From NCBI RefSeq assembly GCF_000002235.5, contig NW_022145611.1, positions 14,664,882 to 14,728,881 of the forward strand: DNA of 64,000 bases, written 5' to 3'. The notes under the pieces are model-generated. The model was not told the DNA's origin. It saw only the letters and a list, made by a program, of their open reading frames with translations, and searched no databases. The DNA comes from Strongylocentrotus purpuratus. Taxonomy: Eukaryota > Echinodermata > Echinoidea > Camarodonta > Strongylocentrotidae. A program made the position numbers and the translations under genes. Shown one piece after another: positions 1-12,422 of this stretch; within the stretch, counting starts at the first letter, position 1, and every line of letters starts with the position of its first letter.

Positions 1-174
1 ACTGGGTTCCTCTGGAGCGGGGGTCTCTGCTGGCTGATCAGCCTCAGCCTCAGGGGCGGGGGCTTCACTGGTGGGGGCAGCATCTCCGTTGACCTCTGGC
101 TCGCTGGTGTCCAAGCTCGCTGCTGGCTCTTCTGGAGCAGTCTCATTTTTTGCTGGCTCAGGCTCTGCTGCAGG
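1..174 (-). CDS. Gene 1 body exon, Pro/Glu/Ala-rich (continues off window)
   Basis: The acceptor is CTACAG before codon CCT at 174. The frame is open for 58 codons to the window edge and starts PAAEPEPAKNETAPEEPAAS. It is acidic and has repeated AE-P and ET-P steps, but is less repetitive than the next exons upstream. The phase-0 start matches the phase-0 donor of the exon at 705-920. The reading frame happens to close on a codon boundary at base 1, so the true 3' end of this exon is not visible. Confidence 0.68.
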
Positions 175-704
175 CTGTAGAGAGGGATAATGGAAATTTT
201 ATCAAAGTGAAAGAACAAAATAGTTGTAAAGGAGAATATTGTCACATGATATAACTTATAATATTTATCCCAATTGGTCCATATTTCCATAAAAAGGTAG
301 CTTATTTGCTGTGAAAGGATTGGATCACAAAACAGAATTTTTTCAATTCAAACAAGTTAATGATCTTTTCAATAAATCTAGGACTGGTCTATTTAATATC
401 AATAAGCACAACAAAATAATTAAAACATAAATGGGATGTCAATCTTTCTATTCTATTCCCCTTCATAATTTCTTCTGAAGCTGATAAATGCCTGCCTAGT
501 AAGGCCAATTCTGTTTCCAAATCTAAATGGAAAGTCAACATATTGGAGATACAAAAAACTCAGGTTAATTATCACAAGTCTAAGAATTGATGAAGGATTT
601 TTTCCTCAGAATGCGTAATTTACATGGCATTCTTGGGTAGAGAAGCCTTTAAAACTATCAGAAATAAACAAACAAACAGCAACAAAAATCAAACAAAAAC
701 TAAC
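175..704 (-). other. Gene 1 intron
   Basis: AT-rich spacer between the exons at 705-920 and 1-174, with donor GTTAGT and acceptor CTACAG. No repeat or coding signal was recognised in it. Confidence 0.55.
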
Positions 705-920
705 CTCAACTGGTACTACATCTGGTGTTTCTGCTGGTGTTTCTGCTGGTGTTTCTGCTGGTGTTTCAACCGGTGTTTCAGCCGGTGTTTCTACAGGTAC
801 TTCTGCTGGTGTTTCTGCTGGTGTTTCAACCGGTGTTTCTGCCGGTGTTTCTGCCGGTGTTTCATCTGGTGTTTCGGCTGGTACTTCTGCTGGTGTTACG
901 GCTGGTGTTTCTACTGGTGT
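705..920 (-). CDS. Gene 1 body exon, ETPAE/VETP repeat
   Basis: Acceptor ACCACAG lies before TPVETPAVTPAEVPAETPDE; donor GAG|GTTAGT follows at 704. It is 72 codons, phase 0 at both ends. Almost the whole exon is a tetrad repeat of the form E-[TV]-P-[AVD], about 17 units, ending DVVPVE. The DNA repeat (GGTGTTTCTGCT on the plus strand) is homogeneous enough to suggest growth by slippage. The plus strand is also open here because of the repeat, but it has no splice or start context. Confidence 0.72.
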
Positions 921-2558
921 CTGTGGTAAAATCAAACAGTTTGATTATTCTACACTTGCCAAATTCCTTTGAAAGATTATCCAATGATGCTGTATATATA
1001 TTAAGGTGTCCCAGAGATTACAAGCAAATTTCAATTTCATACAGGAATTTTCCATCACAGTGCTCGCTATTGATCCAATTTTTAATTTCAAGAAAACATA
1101 AGCTCCTTTTTGTCAAAAAGCATTTACATATCGGTATGCAATATCAGACTAAGTGCTTTTCAAACCACCTGCAGAAATATTTTTATAAAAATATATATGA
1201 ATAAGTGCAAAATTAAACTGCAGCTGCCAAAACATGTTTTTTTTAATAATAATTTTTATGTCATATAAATACAAATACAGTACATCCTAAAGTATTGTTG
1301 ATGATATAAATTTGTAGACGTTATCATCCATTTCTCTTCTACAATAAATATACATTCCTATCAAAATATTAGTTTCATACTAGATACAGGGAAAACACTG
1401 CCACACCGTAGATAACTGTAAAATAGAGACACATATTGTAATGCACATAAAAAAAGTGTGCTATCTCTGTGATCTTGTTATTTCATACCACATGAATTAC
1501 CATATAATGCTAAGTGAATGGTATAAAATATCAGTGATCCCTATTCGTTTTCATGCCTGTATAACAATAGCCATTCAAATCATCATGGAAATTAGTCCAT
1601 CAAGTGAAAATGTATCATTCACTCCACTGTAAGTATCGCTTTCATAATGTCAAATATTTTCAACTTGTGAGCATTGTAGATGATTGTATCAGAATGGTTT
1701 AAGTTTACAGAATTGCATTAACTACAACAATAAATTAAAATAACCAGGTCAGTACTCGGATATTGTTCTTGTTAAGAAACCTTCACATGTGTTCTGCAAA
1801 CTATAGTCGGCATGGATCCTGGATATATTCCTACATCCCCTTTCACTTTCGCCATGGATTTTACTCACTTCATCTGTTCTATTTCTTCTCTTCCTCCTTA
1901 TCACTTCTTTGTTGCCCTTTCTTTCTTGCTCTCTCTCCGATTAACCCTAATTCCTATAAATAGTTTAGCCAGGGTTTAATACTATGTGGGGTGAAGAGGG
2001 CAAATGATCTTGCATTTCAACACTTGTTCTAATATAGCAGGCTCCCAAGGTTTTCAAAATATCCTTGAAATGACATAGCATATTAAAAAGCTAGTGACTA
2101 GTCTTGAAGGTATTGTTTTCCCCTGTCCAATATCCCTCCTCCCTTGCACAGTCATTCCCCCCCCCCCCCTATCCATCCCCCTCCTTCTTCAAGATTCCTT
2201 GCAGACTTTATCAGCCTTACACATTCTTTTCACTCCTTTGTGACATGCTACCATAAGTTCTCTCTTTCCCTCAATGTAATCTTGAATTCAAAATGTAGCT
2301 AAAAACTAAACCCTGCCCACTACTTTCCCATCTACCTAGAAAAATAAGGGACAATTACTCTCCAGATGACTATATCCCCTTTGGAAAATAGACCAAAGAC
2401 AATTATCCTTGTGACAACTACCACTAGAACAACTACTCCGAGGACAATCAAAGAGGGTAGTTGTCCCGATTGTTCTTTATTCTTGGAGGGTAGTTTTCAG
2501 AGAGGTTAAAGTCCATGGGTAGTCATCCTAACAAAAGAAAATATCATCTTGTCCATAC
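921..2558 (-). other. Gene 1 intron
   Basis: This 1.6-kb intron holds a poly-C run at about 2158-2169 and a palindromic spacer array at 2341-2510. The rest is AT-rich with no coding signal recognised. Confidence 0.5.
2341..2510. repeat. Degenerate palindromic array of GACAATTAC-type units
   Basis: The left half repeats GACAATTAC/GACAACTACC and the right half carries the complement, GGTAGTTGTCC and GGTAGTTTTC. The whole can fold back on itself. The same unit and layout recur, larger, at 57084-57503. Confidence 0.5.
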
Positions 2559-2795
2559 CTCAGCAGGAATCTCTACTGGTGCTTCGGCTGGTGTTTCCAC
2601 TGGAGCTTCGGCTGGTGTTTCTACCGGCGCTACGGCTGGTGTTTCCACCGGTGCTTCGGCTGGTGTTTCTACGGGTGCTTCAGCTGGAGTTTCTACGGGT
2701 GTCTCTGATGGTGTCTCAACCGGCGTCTCTGATGGTACCTCAGTTACTGTGGGTTCTGCTGCAGCTGGTTCCGATGGCTCTTCTGCTTTTGATTC
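2559..2795 (-). CDS. Gene 1 body exon, APVETPAE repeat
   Basis: Acceptor GATTAG lies before ESKAEEPSEPAAAEPTVTEV; donor GAG|GTATGG follows at 2558. It is 79 codons, phase 0 at both ends. The first quarter is a unique acidic sequence. The rest is a run of eight-residue units of the form APVETPAE, with variants VAPVETPA and APVEIPAE. The unit is related to that of the exon at 705-920, so the two probably arose by exon duplication or share slippage-prone codons. Confidence 0.72.
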
Positions 2796-3179
2796 CTAAT
2801 CGGAAAGAAGAAATTGCATTTATGAATTCTGATGTAGGTTACTGGTAATAGATAATCTACCTCCTGTACTAATGGTATTACCGGTAGATGTTTCTCCTTT
2901 GGATAAAGTTTAAAAATGTTTTCAAACAAACCTCAGGAAAAAGCCCAATAAGCTTTTGACCTAGGTTGTCAAGAACATCTTGTCTGTGAAGCATGTGTGG
3001 AAATTGAATACAAAATGAAAGTGGTCAAGCAATTCTCTTAAAATTTGGTGCAATAAAGTGCAAAGTCAGTGCAAAATAACTTCTTTCCCTAAACCATAAA
3101 AAAGAGAAGCAAACTTGAATTTGACTTTTGATTGATATGATAAATTAACAATGACTATGTCATTGCATAATCAGTATAC
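2796..3179 (-). other. Gene 1 short intron
   Basis: A 384-bp AT-rich intron with donor GTATAC and acceptor GATTAG. No further feature was seen. Confidence 0.55.
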
Positions 3180-3932
3180 CTCCACTGAATCTATTTGTGC
3201 AGGTGTAGGTGTGGGTTCTTGGGGCGTGTCTGGGGTGTCAGAGGGAACATCCTGGGGAACCTGTTCTGGGGTCTGGTCTTCTGATGGTGTGCTTTCTACC
3301 GGCTCTTGCTCTGCCTGGACTGGTTCTGGAGTTGGCTCTTCTACTGGGGTTGGTTCTTCTACTGGGGTTGGTTCTTCTACTGGGGTTGGTTCCTCTGTGG
3401 CTTCAGGTGCAGCTTCAGGTGTTGGTTCTGGAGTGGGTTCTGGTGTGGGTTCCTGGGCAGGTTCTTCTACTGGTGCTACTGGTTCTACTACTGGTGCTTC
3501 TGGTTCTGGTGTTGGTTCTGGTGTTGTTTCTGGAGTAGGTTCTGGAGTAGGTTCTGGGGTAGGTTCTGGAGTAGGTTCTGCTGCTGCTGCTTCTGGTTCT
3601 GGTTCTGGCTGGGATGGTTCCTCAGGGGCAGTTTCAACTAGTGCAGGGGTTTCGGGTGAGGGCTCTGCGGGTGCAATTACAATGGGTGCAATTACAACGG
3701 GTGCAGAAGGGGTTTGTTCAGGTTCTGATGGTACCTGCTCTGGTTGGGATGGTTCTGAAGGTGCTTCCTCTTTGACAGGCTCAGGTTCTGCTGGTGAAGG
3801 GGCAGGTTCCTCTGCTTGGGTTGATGGTACTGATGGTTCTGGTTCTGTTGATACTGGTTCTGGTGATGCTGCTGCTGCTTCTGCTTCTGCTTTAGGCTCC
3901 TCAGGTGCAGGTTCTTCCGATTTCTGTTCAAC
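3180..3932 (-). CDS. Gene 1 large central exon, EPTPEP / VEEPTP repeats
   Basis: Acceptor TTTAAG lies before VEQKSEEPAPEEPKAEAEAA; donor GAG|GTATAC follows at 3179. At 251 codons it is the largest exon in the window, phase 0 at both ends. In order it has an acidic Ala/Glu/Pro start, a Ser/Pro/Glu middle with the short hydrophobic patch APVVIAPIVIAP (about residues 84-95), EPTPEP arrays, four copies of VEEPTP, and an acidic tail ending TPTPAQIDSVE. No Cys, Trp or aromatic core is present, as expected of an unfolded chain. Length variation between alleles is likely in the EPTPEP and VEEPTP tracts. Confidence 0.75.
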
Positions 3933-6167
3933 CTTAAAGGAAACAAAGAAAACAGAAAAGTACATATAAATATATTTATATTCCAGACATTGTGAAATAA
4001 CACATGCAACAAAATCATCCATTCTATCTTTTCATTTTGTCATAGATGATGTTATGAGGAAAGCAACCAACTAATATTCATACAAATTATGGGCACCATC
4101 TGGAACTTTCCTACACTTAGTTAGTTTCTTAATTTCCCTTTTTGGCATATACCAATTATGTACCACATTTTTGTCTTGATCTTGTACTAGCAATTTCGCT
4201 TTCTTGTATGAAAAAAAATGATTGTATCATTTCATCTTTCAAAGAACCAATAACCATAACACTTCTACATCTCTTTTCAGAACAACATCAAACTCGATCA
4301 AAGCTATTTAGATTTGTCAACTTGTCTCCCATTAGTTTCACAACTCAACACCCATTCTCCAATAGAAAATACTTCAGGAGGTAATAAGGAAAAAGAAATA
4401 TAGCAGTTTGAAGTTCAGCATATAATAAGTGTCAATACATTTTTGACATTTGCCATAATGTTGATCTCTTTGCTATTTCTCTACCTCTCAATTGAGTATG
4501 GCTGAATTATTATAAGTGCAAGTATTTCATTTTGTATTTAGTTTGTTTTCTCATGCATCATCCAATTAGCCTCTCACGTCACAATTTCATACTTCTTCCA
4601 GCAGTTGCCATGGTGATAATGAATTTCCTGCATTTATTGGCTTGAGCGCATCAAACCTCCATCACAAGGCAGGTCTGCTATCAGGGTAGAATTACCATTC
4701 CAACAGCTAGAATGTCACACTCTTCCTTATTCATGGTGCCTAGCTCACTGCCGCTATTATGCTAATTTCAGATTTCAAGTATACATTAGGCCCATTTACA
4801 TTGTGGAAAAACCATGAGTGTTTACACTACTGGAAACGCCCATAAAACGTCAGTGTTCGATAATTCCGTCTTTTTTAATGTGAGTTGTGCACATGTGCCA
4901 CTTGTGGCTGCTCTGCATGCATTAGCATGGACGCGAGGAGAGTTCACTGGTTTATTGAGAGCAAGCATTTACACTGCAAAAACAGGAGGAGTTTCAACAA
5001 AAAACACTCCAGAGGTGGGTTTATATTTTAGGGGTTTCGCTTATGTTTATGGGAAGATGCCTAGCAAATTCTGACAAAACTGTGAAATGTGAGAAAAAAT
5101 GATGTTTTTTTTTTGGTAGTGTAAATGCCCCTATTGTAAGGTGCCTGCAGAAGACATCAGCAGGGTGCTTTCTTATGTAAATTAAACTATAAACAATTTC
5201 CTGATATGCTTTTATGCCTGGCATATGTTTTATCCTGTATGTACAGTGGCTTTAAAGATCAAATTATGACAAATTCAGATTTGTAAAAGTGGTTGGGAAA
5301 ACTTAAAAAGTCACTTTCTATTATTAATACATAACATAATTATGATTTAAGGCCAGACTTGTCCCCTATGACCCTTTGTTCAACTCTCAAGATTTAGATT
5401 AGTCAACATAACTAAGAAGGACATATTAAACTAGGAATAATTCCAACATTATAAAAGTTCTAAATTAAACATTCCTTCCTGTAATACAGGGTAGAAGTAG
5501 GATTTTGATCACTCTATTTTAAAATAAATGTATTTAGCTTGAAATAAGTACTGTCCGACCTAAACATCTGGAAATGTGTAAAAATGGGATTCTCTAAACT
5601 CTAAACTCTAATCTAATCCCTCTAAACAATTATTCTCTAGTATTTCCTTTGCATGTTATTCTGGGAAAACAGGATAGAGCCTTGATAGTTGATAGAGGAC
5701 ATTTTTTTTTACCAAGCAAGGACTGGAAAGCTTCCTACCTGTTAAAGATCCTGACTGAAAGCTTTAAAGTGAATAATAAAAAGCTAAGAAAACTGATACT
5801 TTTATTCCTGATTGAGGAATGAAAAGACAGATTTTCAGATTAACTACAAATCAATCACTCATCACAGACAATAATATTCTGAGTAGTAATTTTTTTAATT
5901 TAAAAATAAGAATTCATTATTCACTTTTCATCAAATAATCTATTCCAATATTGAAGTTCTATAAATATATATAATTGATCCTAAATATTTTTCTTTCAAG
6001 TTTTCATATTAGACACAGAAATTCACCACTGCCTGTCAGTTGCTTTCATGCAGTGTAGTTTCGTTCAATAAAAGTAACTTCATTTATTGTTTTTTAAGTA
6101 ATCTTTGAACAATTGATATATCATATATTTCTTTAAAGCCTTCAACTCTTTTATTTTGAAAACTTAC
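3933..6167 (-). other. Gene 1 intron
   Basis: This AT-rich intron contains the terminal-inverted-repeat element at 4789-5131. Nothing else with coding or repeat structure was recognised. Confidence 0.5.
4789..5131. mobile_element. Putative TA-flanked MITE
   Basis: The left end reads GGCCCATTTACATTG and the right end is the near complement, GTAGTGTAAATGCCCC. Both are flanked by TA. The spacing is 343 bp with no transposase ORF. A TA target suggests a Tc1/mariner-like source, but the match is short. Confidence 0.45.
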
Positions 6168-6254
6168 CACTGCTGCTGCTGCTGCTGGAGGTTCTACTGC
6201 AGGAGATTCCTCTTTGGTTGATGTCTCTTCAGCTGGCTTCACTTCAGCTGGTTC
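6168..6254 (-). CDS. Gene 1 small body exon, Ala-run end
   Basis: Acceptor TATCTAG lies before EPAEVKPAEETSTKEESPAV, ending in a five-Ala run plus Val; donor GTG|GTAAGT is strong. It is 29 codons, phase 0 at both ends. The run of Ala codons is a GCA trinucleotide repeat and may vary in length. Confidence 0.68.
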
Positions 6255-6843
6255 CTAGATAAACAAACAAATAAACAATCAATAATCGGAAGTCAGTTGG
6301 AAAATCTGACAACTAGTTTTTACCCCCATCAGTAAATTTTAAAGTGCAATTTAAAAATGTTAAGTTCTGCCACCAAATTTGAAAATATGGCAATCAGTTT
6401 TTATCCTTGTTAGAAATGTTAACATCTAAAATATTTGTCTGATAAGAAAATCGCTAGTTGACTAGTTGGCAAAGTTGGAGCAACATCCCCCATCCCTATT
6501 CCCCCATTCAAAATGTGTCAAGAGAAAAAAACACTATACAAAAAAATATATACAAATAACATGCAGAATAATTGCATAGTTCATCAGTTTGAATAAATTT
6601 CACAGAAAGCGGGATATCCTTCTAACTTCTAAGTAATAACACGGATCTATATTGGAAAAAAATTGAAAGTGAAAATGAAACTACTTTGGCTTCTGACCAC
6701 TTAACCACACTACATGAATTTCAAATAAAAAGCAACAGAAGGTGTGTAGCACAGATACACTCTACTGGTACAATAAAAACCGTGAGATCAAGTCATGGTT
6801 ATAAATACGTACAATGTATGTACACTGTAGCATGTCCTCATCA

Positions 6844-7118
6844 GCTCAAGTTTGCCAAATAACCTGCTATTTTCAGACTCGGATATTATCCTGAAGCTTG
6901 AAATTGCGTCTTCACCAGACCGATACGCTCATTACAAACTAGCTTGGATGGGCGCAAATTAGCCTGCTATTTCCCAAATAGCAGGATATTTGGAAACAAG
7001 ACCCAAGATTTCATAGGATATTTTCTCGACCAAATGTCCCGCTAAATGCAACTGTGGGCTGATGACAACGCAAGCGATCGGGATAGTTTAAATATCTGGT
7101 TATTTGGCAAACGTGAGC
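6844..7118. mobile_element. Putative MITE with GTTTGCCAAATAACC ends
   Basis: The left end GCTCAAGTTTGCCAAATAACC faces the right end GGTTATTTGGCAAACGTGAGC. An internal CTGCTATTTCCCAAATAGCAG hairpin repeats part of the end motif. A 12-bp direct repeat AGCATGTCCTCA lies at 6829-6840 and 7139-7150, just outside, but is too far from the ends to call a target duplication. Confidence 0.5.
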
Positions 7119-10100
7119 CAATGAAAACAGGCCTAAAGAGCATGTCCTCAAGTCAGAGTAGTATAGTGACAAGTGGCAACATCCATCCGTCCCTCAAGAG
7201 CAGCACATTTCATTAAATCATATATAATAAATATTACTGAAAAGTATTCTAACCCTAAGGGTCACAACTTTTCGAATCTTATCATTTCACAGTTTATCAA
7301 ATATTTATGTTGCACTCAAGTACAGAGTTGGCACGCACTTGTGAAAATATGTTATAAAGGGCCTACAGCACACTTTCCCAATCAGAGATTGGAGTGCTTT
7401 GTATGGATGCACTGGCAATATAGAAATGCTATGATGCATGGAAAGTTATGTTTTTGTGACAACTCTTCTACTATAAGACATGTACTATTCACTTATTGTA
7501 TGAATACCAGAAAACAATATCAAAAGGGAGGATCAGGGAATGTTTTCCAATAAAAAAAACTCCAACTAATTTTTTTTAATCAGGGTCAGCTTGCCATGTG
7601 AACACTGCCTGGTATGGGGATGTTTCATCTCACTACACTTCAGTCCAAATCACATTACTTTTTATGATGTTTATTTGCGAGACATGTATCCTGCATGTAC
7701 TCCTGTTTCGCTATAAGGTTGTCAAATGTGTGTTTTTCAAATAAGAAGTCTTCATACAGTTTGTCCTCTTCTAAATGTGAAAGGGCTGTATGTGTAATGG
7801 CTGCATGCTGCCACAACATTGTGAAACTGAAATTACAATCAGAATTCCTGAGGTTAACCATTATACCTACAAATCATGATAGTACAAAAAGAATCTCAGA
7901 ATGCATTCTGCATTATGAAAGAGAAGAAATATAGTCCGCATTATATATGTTGCTGATGCCATTATCATAAATTAGCAATTCAATGGCTCTTCCTTGCAAA
8001 CAAAAATTGAAAATGCATTTAAAATTGTCTTTTATGTATTGGGAGAAACTTATCATTTGAAGTGAGATCAATAGACTATGTTTCTTTAGTGAAACAGAAT
8101 TTGTTATCTTTTTCATTTCTAAATCCGCAAAGAGCTATCACATTATTTAAAACTGAATAAGCAAAGTTGAACTACAATTAGGAACACATCTGTTCTCAAA
8201 TCTTTGGGTCAAACTTACAAATGTTTACTCCTCCAAAATTATCTCCAGCTGAAACCTAGTCTAATTAGAAGCAAATATCTCACTGAGCAGATATTCTGCA
8301 TATCAGCATTAAGAAATAGTGTTGTCTTTAACTATAACTGAAAAACTTAATTCAATTAGGATGCGAGTAATGCTAAGAACAAAGAAATCTGGAAACCGAG
8401 TCTGACTGTAAACAGCCTTGGGTGCAAATTATGCTCGCATACAATCACTGTTTTATCTAATTTGTTACACTCATGCAGAACCACACATGCAGTAAAGTTG
8501 GCAGTTCCCCTGCCATCTCCGTCATTTTAGCCCATCCATCTACGCAGCAGCTTGGCTTGTCTATGGACTGAAGCTGAAGAGAGCAAATTAAAGGTTTACA
8601 ACTCTCAAGCTGCTTTCTCCATATAAGGACGCCACCGGGGCTTAATGCTCAAGACTGGTGGCCTGTTTTTCCTTCTTACTTGCGATGTTATCTCTGCACC
8701 TTCTGTGCAGGAGAAAGGGTTGCCAGACACACAGCCAGCGCAAGGCGGCGGCAACAACACAAACCTCATGCATGTGTGTCAGACAAAAGCTGGCTTGTCT
8801 GAGCATGGATGAGGTTGGTTGTCGGGTGTAGTAAGAGTTCATCTGATTAGGGTTAGGTTGTGGCAAAGAGCCAGGCAGATTGTTCTACCAGCTGCCACAT
8901 TAAAGTGAAACTTTCCTCTCCTCCTGCCTGCCAGGAGAGCTAGGATCGCTCGAGAGCCTTCTTGCTCAAGAGGATTGGACATGGCGTGTACGTCAGAGAC
9001 GACAACTGGTCACGATGACATATCTTGGAATATGACTGACGCACTTTGGCTTAAATTCATGTCTCTTTCACAAGAGATGAATTTACTATGACACAAAAAA
9101 GTGCACATTTATGTTGGCAAATACATCACAATAAGGGTGAAATAAAGAGGTTAAAGGGCTAAGTCAAACAAAAGTTGTATCCTGTTGTTTGAAGATACTT
9201 CTTTTCCTTGCCAAGAATGGATGTAGGCCCCTAATGAGAAAGAATGATTTGGGGTACATATTACATTTTCTTTATTAAGCAATGCTAGATACATACAAAC
9301 CATTTCTGTTCACAAAGCGCATCTCTAAAAATGTTAATTGGTACTAACATCCCAAATCCCAGTCTAATATCTATGAAATTTTGTGAAATAATCACCCCAA
9401 AATCTTCCAACATAAAAAAAACAGGATCAAATTATGACGTATTAATATCCCAAAATCCCGCTCAAGAAAGGCTCCCTCTTTTGTTCATGGGAAACAAGAT
9501 GTTACATTGAAAAACAAAATCACACAACAAATTATCAAAAATGTTGTTCAAGTGAACATACTCAAAGCAAAATAACATTCAGGTACACATCGCATGTCTG
9601 AACAGTTCTATTAGCATCATGCCATCCAAGACTCATGAAAATTTAGATACCAAAATAATTGAAGTGTGTGTAAATGTTTTAGAGAGATGTCTCACGATAT
9701 AAGAGTACTGGGAGCACTTCTGCCGAAATGTCGTCTTTCACCCCATATCTCTCGCATCACTGGTAGTTGCTAGGCAACCAAGGAGTCGGGAGGAGAGGCT
9801 GTGAATAGATTTCATATCTTAGTGAAATAAGCACTCCTTGAATGCCAAACATTCCAACCTATAATATCTCTCTGTTGTGTCACTTCCACATAGTCACAAG
9901 ACCAATTATTGGGCCTCCTTCACACAAGCATTTGTAAACCCGTCTCAAAACTGGCAGCAGCAAGGTAAATACCTCTTTTGTGTGTGAAAGGGGGTTAAAA
10001 CAATAGCAATATGCAGCAATGGCTTCTGTGCATACCATGTGCATTATATCATACAAAAATGCAAAATATGCTAAACTCTTGTATTTTTTTCTTGTTTGGG

Positions 10101-10449
10101 GGAGAGGGAAGGGGGAGGGGGAGTGGGGGTTGCATTGTATCTCGTCATATGTGAATGAGGCTTTTCCCTTCCAAATGGCTTTATTTGTCAGAGAATACAA
10201 CTGCCAGACCCCTGCTGTGGAAATTGTTGTGAGTTCATGCTGTGAGCTCCCTATGCGTCCTTACCAGAGGCTATAGAACGATCAGCGTTTGACACGCTTT
10301 CTACTGCTAGGAAGAATGGGTTAATTTGTACCAATAATGTCTAGATTACCTTTCATTTTGCTGGACAACATTTTATTGTATGTGACAAAAAGTGTTTTGT
10401 GTACTCATACTGAATTGCGGTAAATCAAATATGCAACATAAATACTTAA

Positions 10450-11246
10450 AGGTAATACAAAGTTTTGGTATGGGGTCATGAATTTGGTTCAAATGAACAT
10501 ATTGGAAGCATATATGTGATCCTACAATATTCAGTGATCGTTGTCGCGGTCGAAATCGACTCTAAAGTTATGAAATTGTAAATAATAAACACTTTATGTT
10601 GAATAGCTCCCTCTCAAGGTCAAGATATTAATTAAGCTATAAGACAATGTTTATTGACTAAAATCGACCGATTATGGCACAGTCACACGGCCACTTACGG
10701 TAGCTGCGGATGCTTACGGATAAAAGTCCGTAAGCATCCGCAAGGATCCGTATCATCCGTAAGCATCCGTATCCATCCGTAATTCAATCCGCAGGATCCG
10801 CAGACATACGCAGATCCGCAGCGGAATTTTGAAAATCTCAAAATTTTGCTGCGGATGAAATATACGTAAGCATCCGCAGAATATACGTTATCCATACGTA
10901 AAATACGTTATCCAAATATACGCAGGCATCCGCAGGTCCGTAACATGGCCGTGTGACTGTAGCATTAGCTATTCCCGTTCGGAAATTATATACCACAACT
11001 ACATATTCTGAGATTTTCATGGTCGCAGCTACTATTGTACGGCCGTAGGAGCTTTTTGAAATTCATCAAAATTTACCGGGAGCACCGGTAAATCTTTACA
11101 TTAAATTTTTCTCGAAAGCAGAAGTGTTTTAGGGGCTAAAATTTCTAGTGCTTTTAATACATCCACAGGGGCATCCAAATATATCAAAATTGAAAAAAAT
11201 CACTATCCACCCATTTTTCAAAATTTCCCAAAACTTTGTAATACCT
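10450..11246. mobile_element. TTAA-flanked non-autonomous DNA transposon (797 bp, host of a nested element)
   Basis: Ends read AGGTAATACAAAGTTTTGG and its complement, each directly bordered by TTAA (10446-10449 and 11247-11250). A TTAA target duplication is used by piggyBac and Kolobok superfamilies; the AGG start fits Kolobok better than the usual CC start of piggyBac. No transposase ORF is present. A second element (10679-10960) lies within it, so about 515 bp is its own. The ends share AGGTAA with the 367-bp family at 35881, 44550 and 50954. Confidence 0.65.
10679..10960. mobile_element. Nested TIR element built of ATCCGTAAGCATCCGCAG repeats
   Basis: The ends are ACAGTCACACGGCCA and its exact complement. 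The interior is mostly variants of CCGTAAGCATCCGCAG and ATACGTTATCC in both orientations, so much of its 282 bp is self-complementary. It interrupts the TTAA element, so it is younger. No clear target duplication was found at the edges. Confidence 0.6.
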
Positions 11247-12390
11247 TTAAGAGATTTATTTGAATGGGTGCCAATGCCACATTCTTTTGATTCCTACCTA
11301 CATTATGTACCAGGCCTATTTGTATAAATATATATGTTATTACAAAATAAGTTTATATTGATTTAGAACAGACAAATATGGAAGAGAAATTATAATCTGA
11401 ACCACTGCATTATTTCCTCATATCTTCATATTTATTTCCTGTTGATTCTACGTGTAGTTTCACTTTTGCCAATGTTTATCAATAGTAAGTGGTACAGGAA
11501 GTATTACAAGATACACAGCTACAAATCACAAATGACAATGTTTGTTTTATTTGAAGAAACTGTTTGTGACAAGGTCTAAAATGGGATATTGATTAGGCGT
11601 ACCAATTAATCATAATATCGTGCCTGGTTCAGAAAATGTGGAACAAATATTTTTGAAGTGCTAAAAGATTGATTTTTCTTTTCAGTATATATGAGAGAGA
11701 CTGTTCATCTGACAGTACATCTGACCTCACGTTTATAAATACCGGTAGTGATACAGTTTCACACTGTCCCAGACACAGATGAAGTGTGAAATATCTAGGG
11801 ATTCTTGGTAAAAAAAGTACATGTACACATCACAGTGATGGGAAAAGGAAATGGGTGATTGTTGAATACCGTTCAAACTTCATTGCCATTCCAAATGTGG
11901 TAGGAAAGAAGATAATTTTTCCTTTAATATCTATATTTCATTTTCTATGATAGAGATTGAGTGAGATTGAGAGAAAATGAGAGAAGGTCAAAACTTAGGA
12001 CGAATACATGTACTATTGCAAGATATTCTGTGAAATAAATGTACTATATCGCCGAACTAATCTTGTTTTCATTCTCTGGTGCTCCCTGCTTCCTGGACAA
12101 TGTGATGGTACACTCAATAGACCTATAAGACAAGGAATAGGATATACCATAACTTTAAAACAGATTTCTTCATTAATACTAATAGATATCTTGAATTTAT
12201 CAACACACCGATGACATACAATGGTAATCAATAAATGGGTAATTAGAGGAATGCTAAATGACCCTTTCCATTCTTTTGTTTTCTCTATCACTCTGAACAG
12301 AGTCAGACTGGCTGACAGTCAGTATTTTCCCTCTTACAGGGGTTTACTGAATTTCCTTCTCCCAGCCAAGGGAACGGGCTGGGCAGAATC

Positions 12391-12422
<32 letters not shown>

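Noticed and set aside
624-929. Plus-strand Cys/Trp/Phe-rich ORFs over the ETPAE exon
   Set aside because: Composition artefact of the coding repeat on the other strand.
3151-3969. Plus-strand 272-codon Gly/Ser/Val ORF
   Set aside because: It is the mirror of the minus-strand Pro/Glu repeat exon; it has no splice sites or start context, and the minus strand has matching phase-0 borders.
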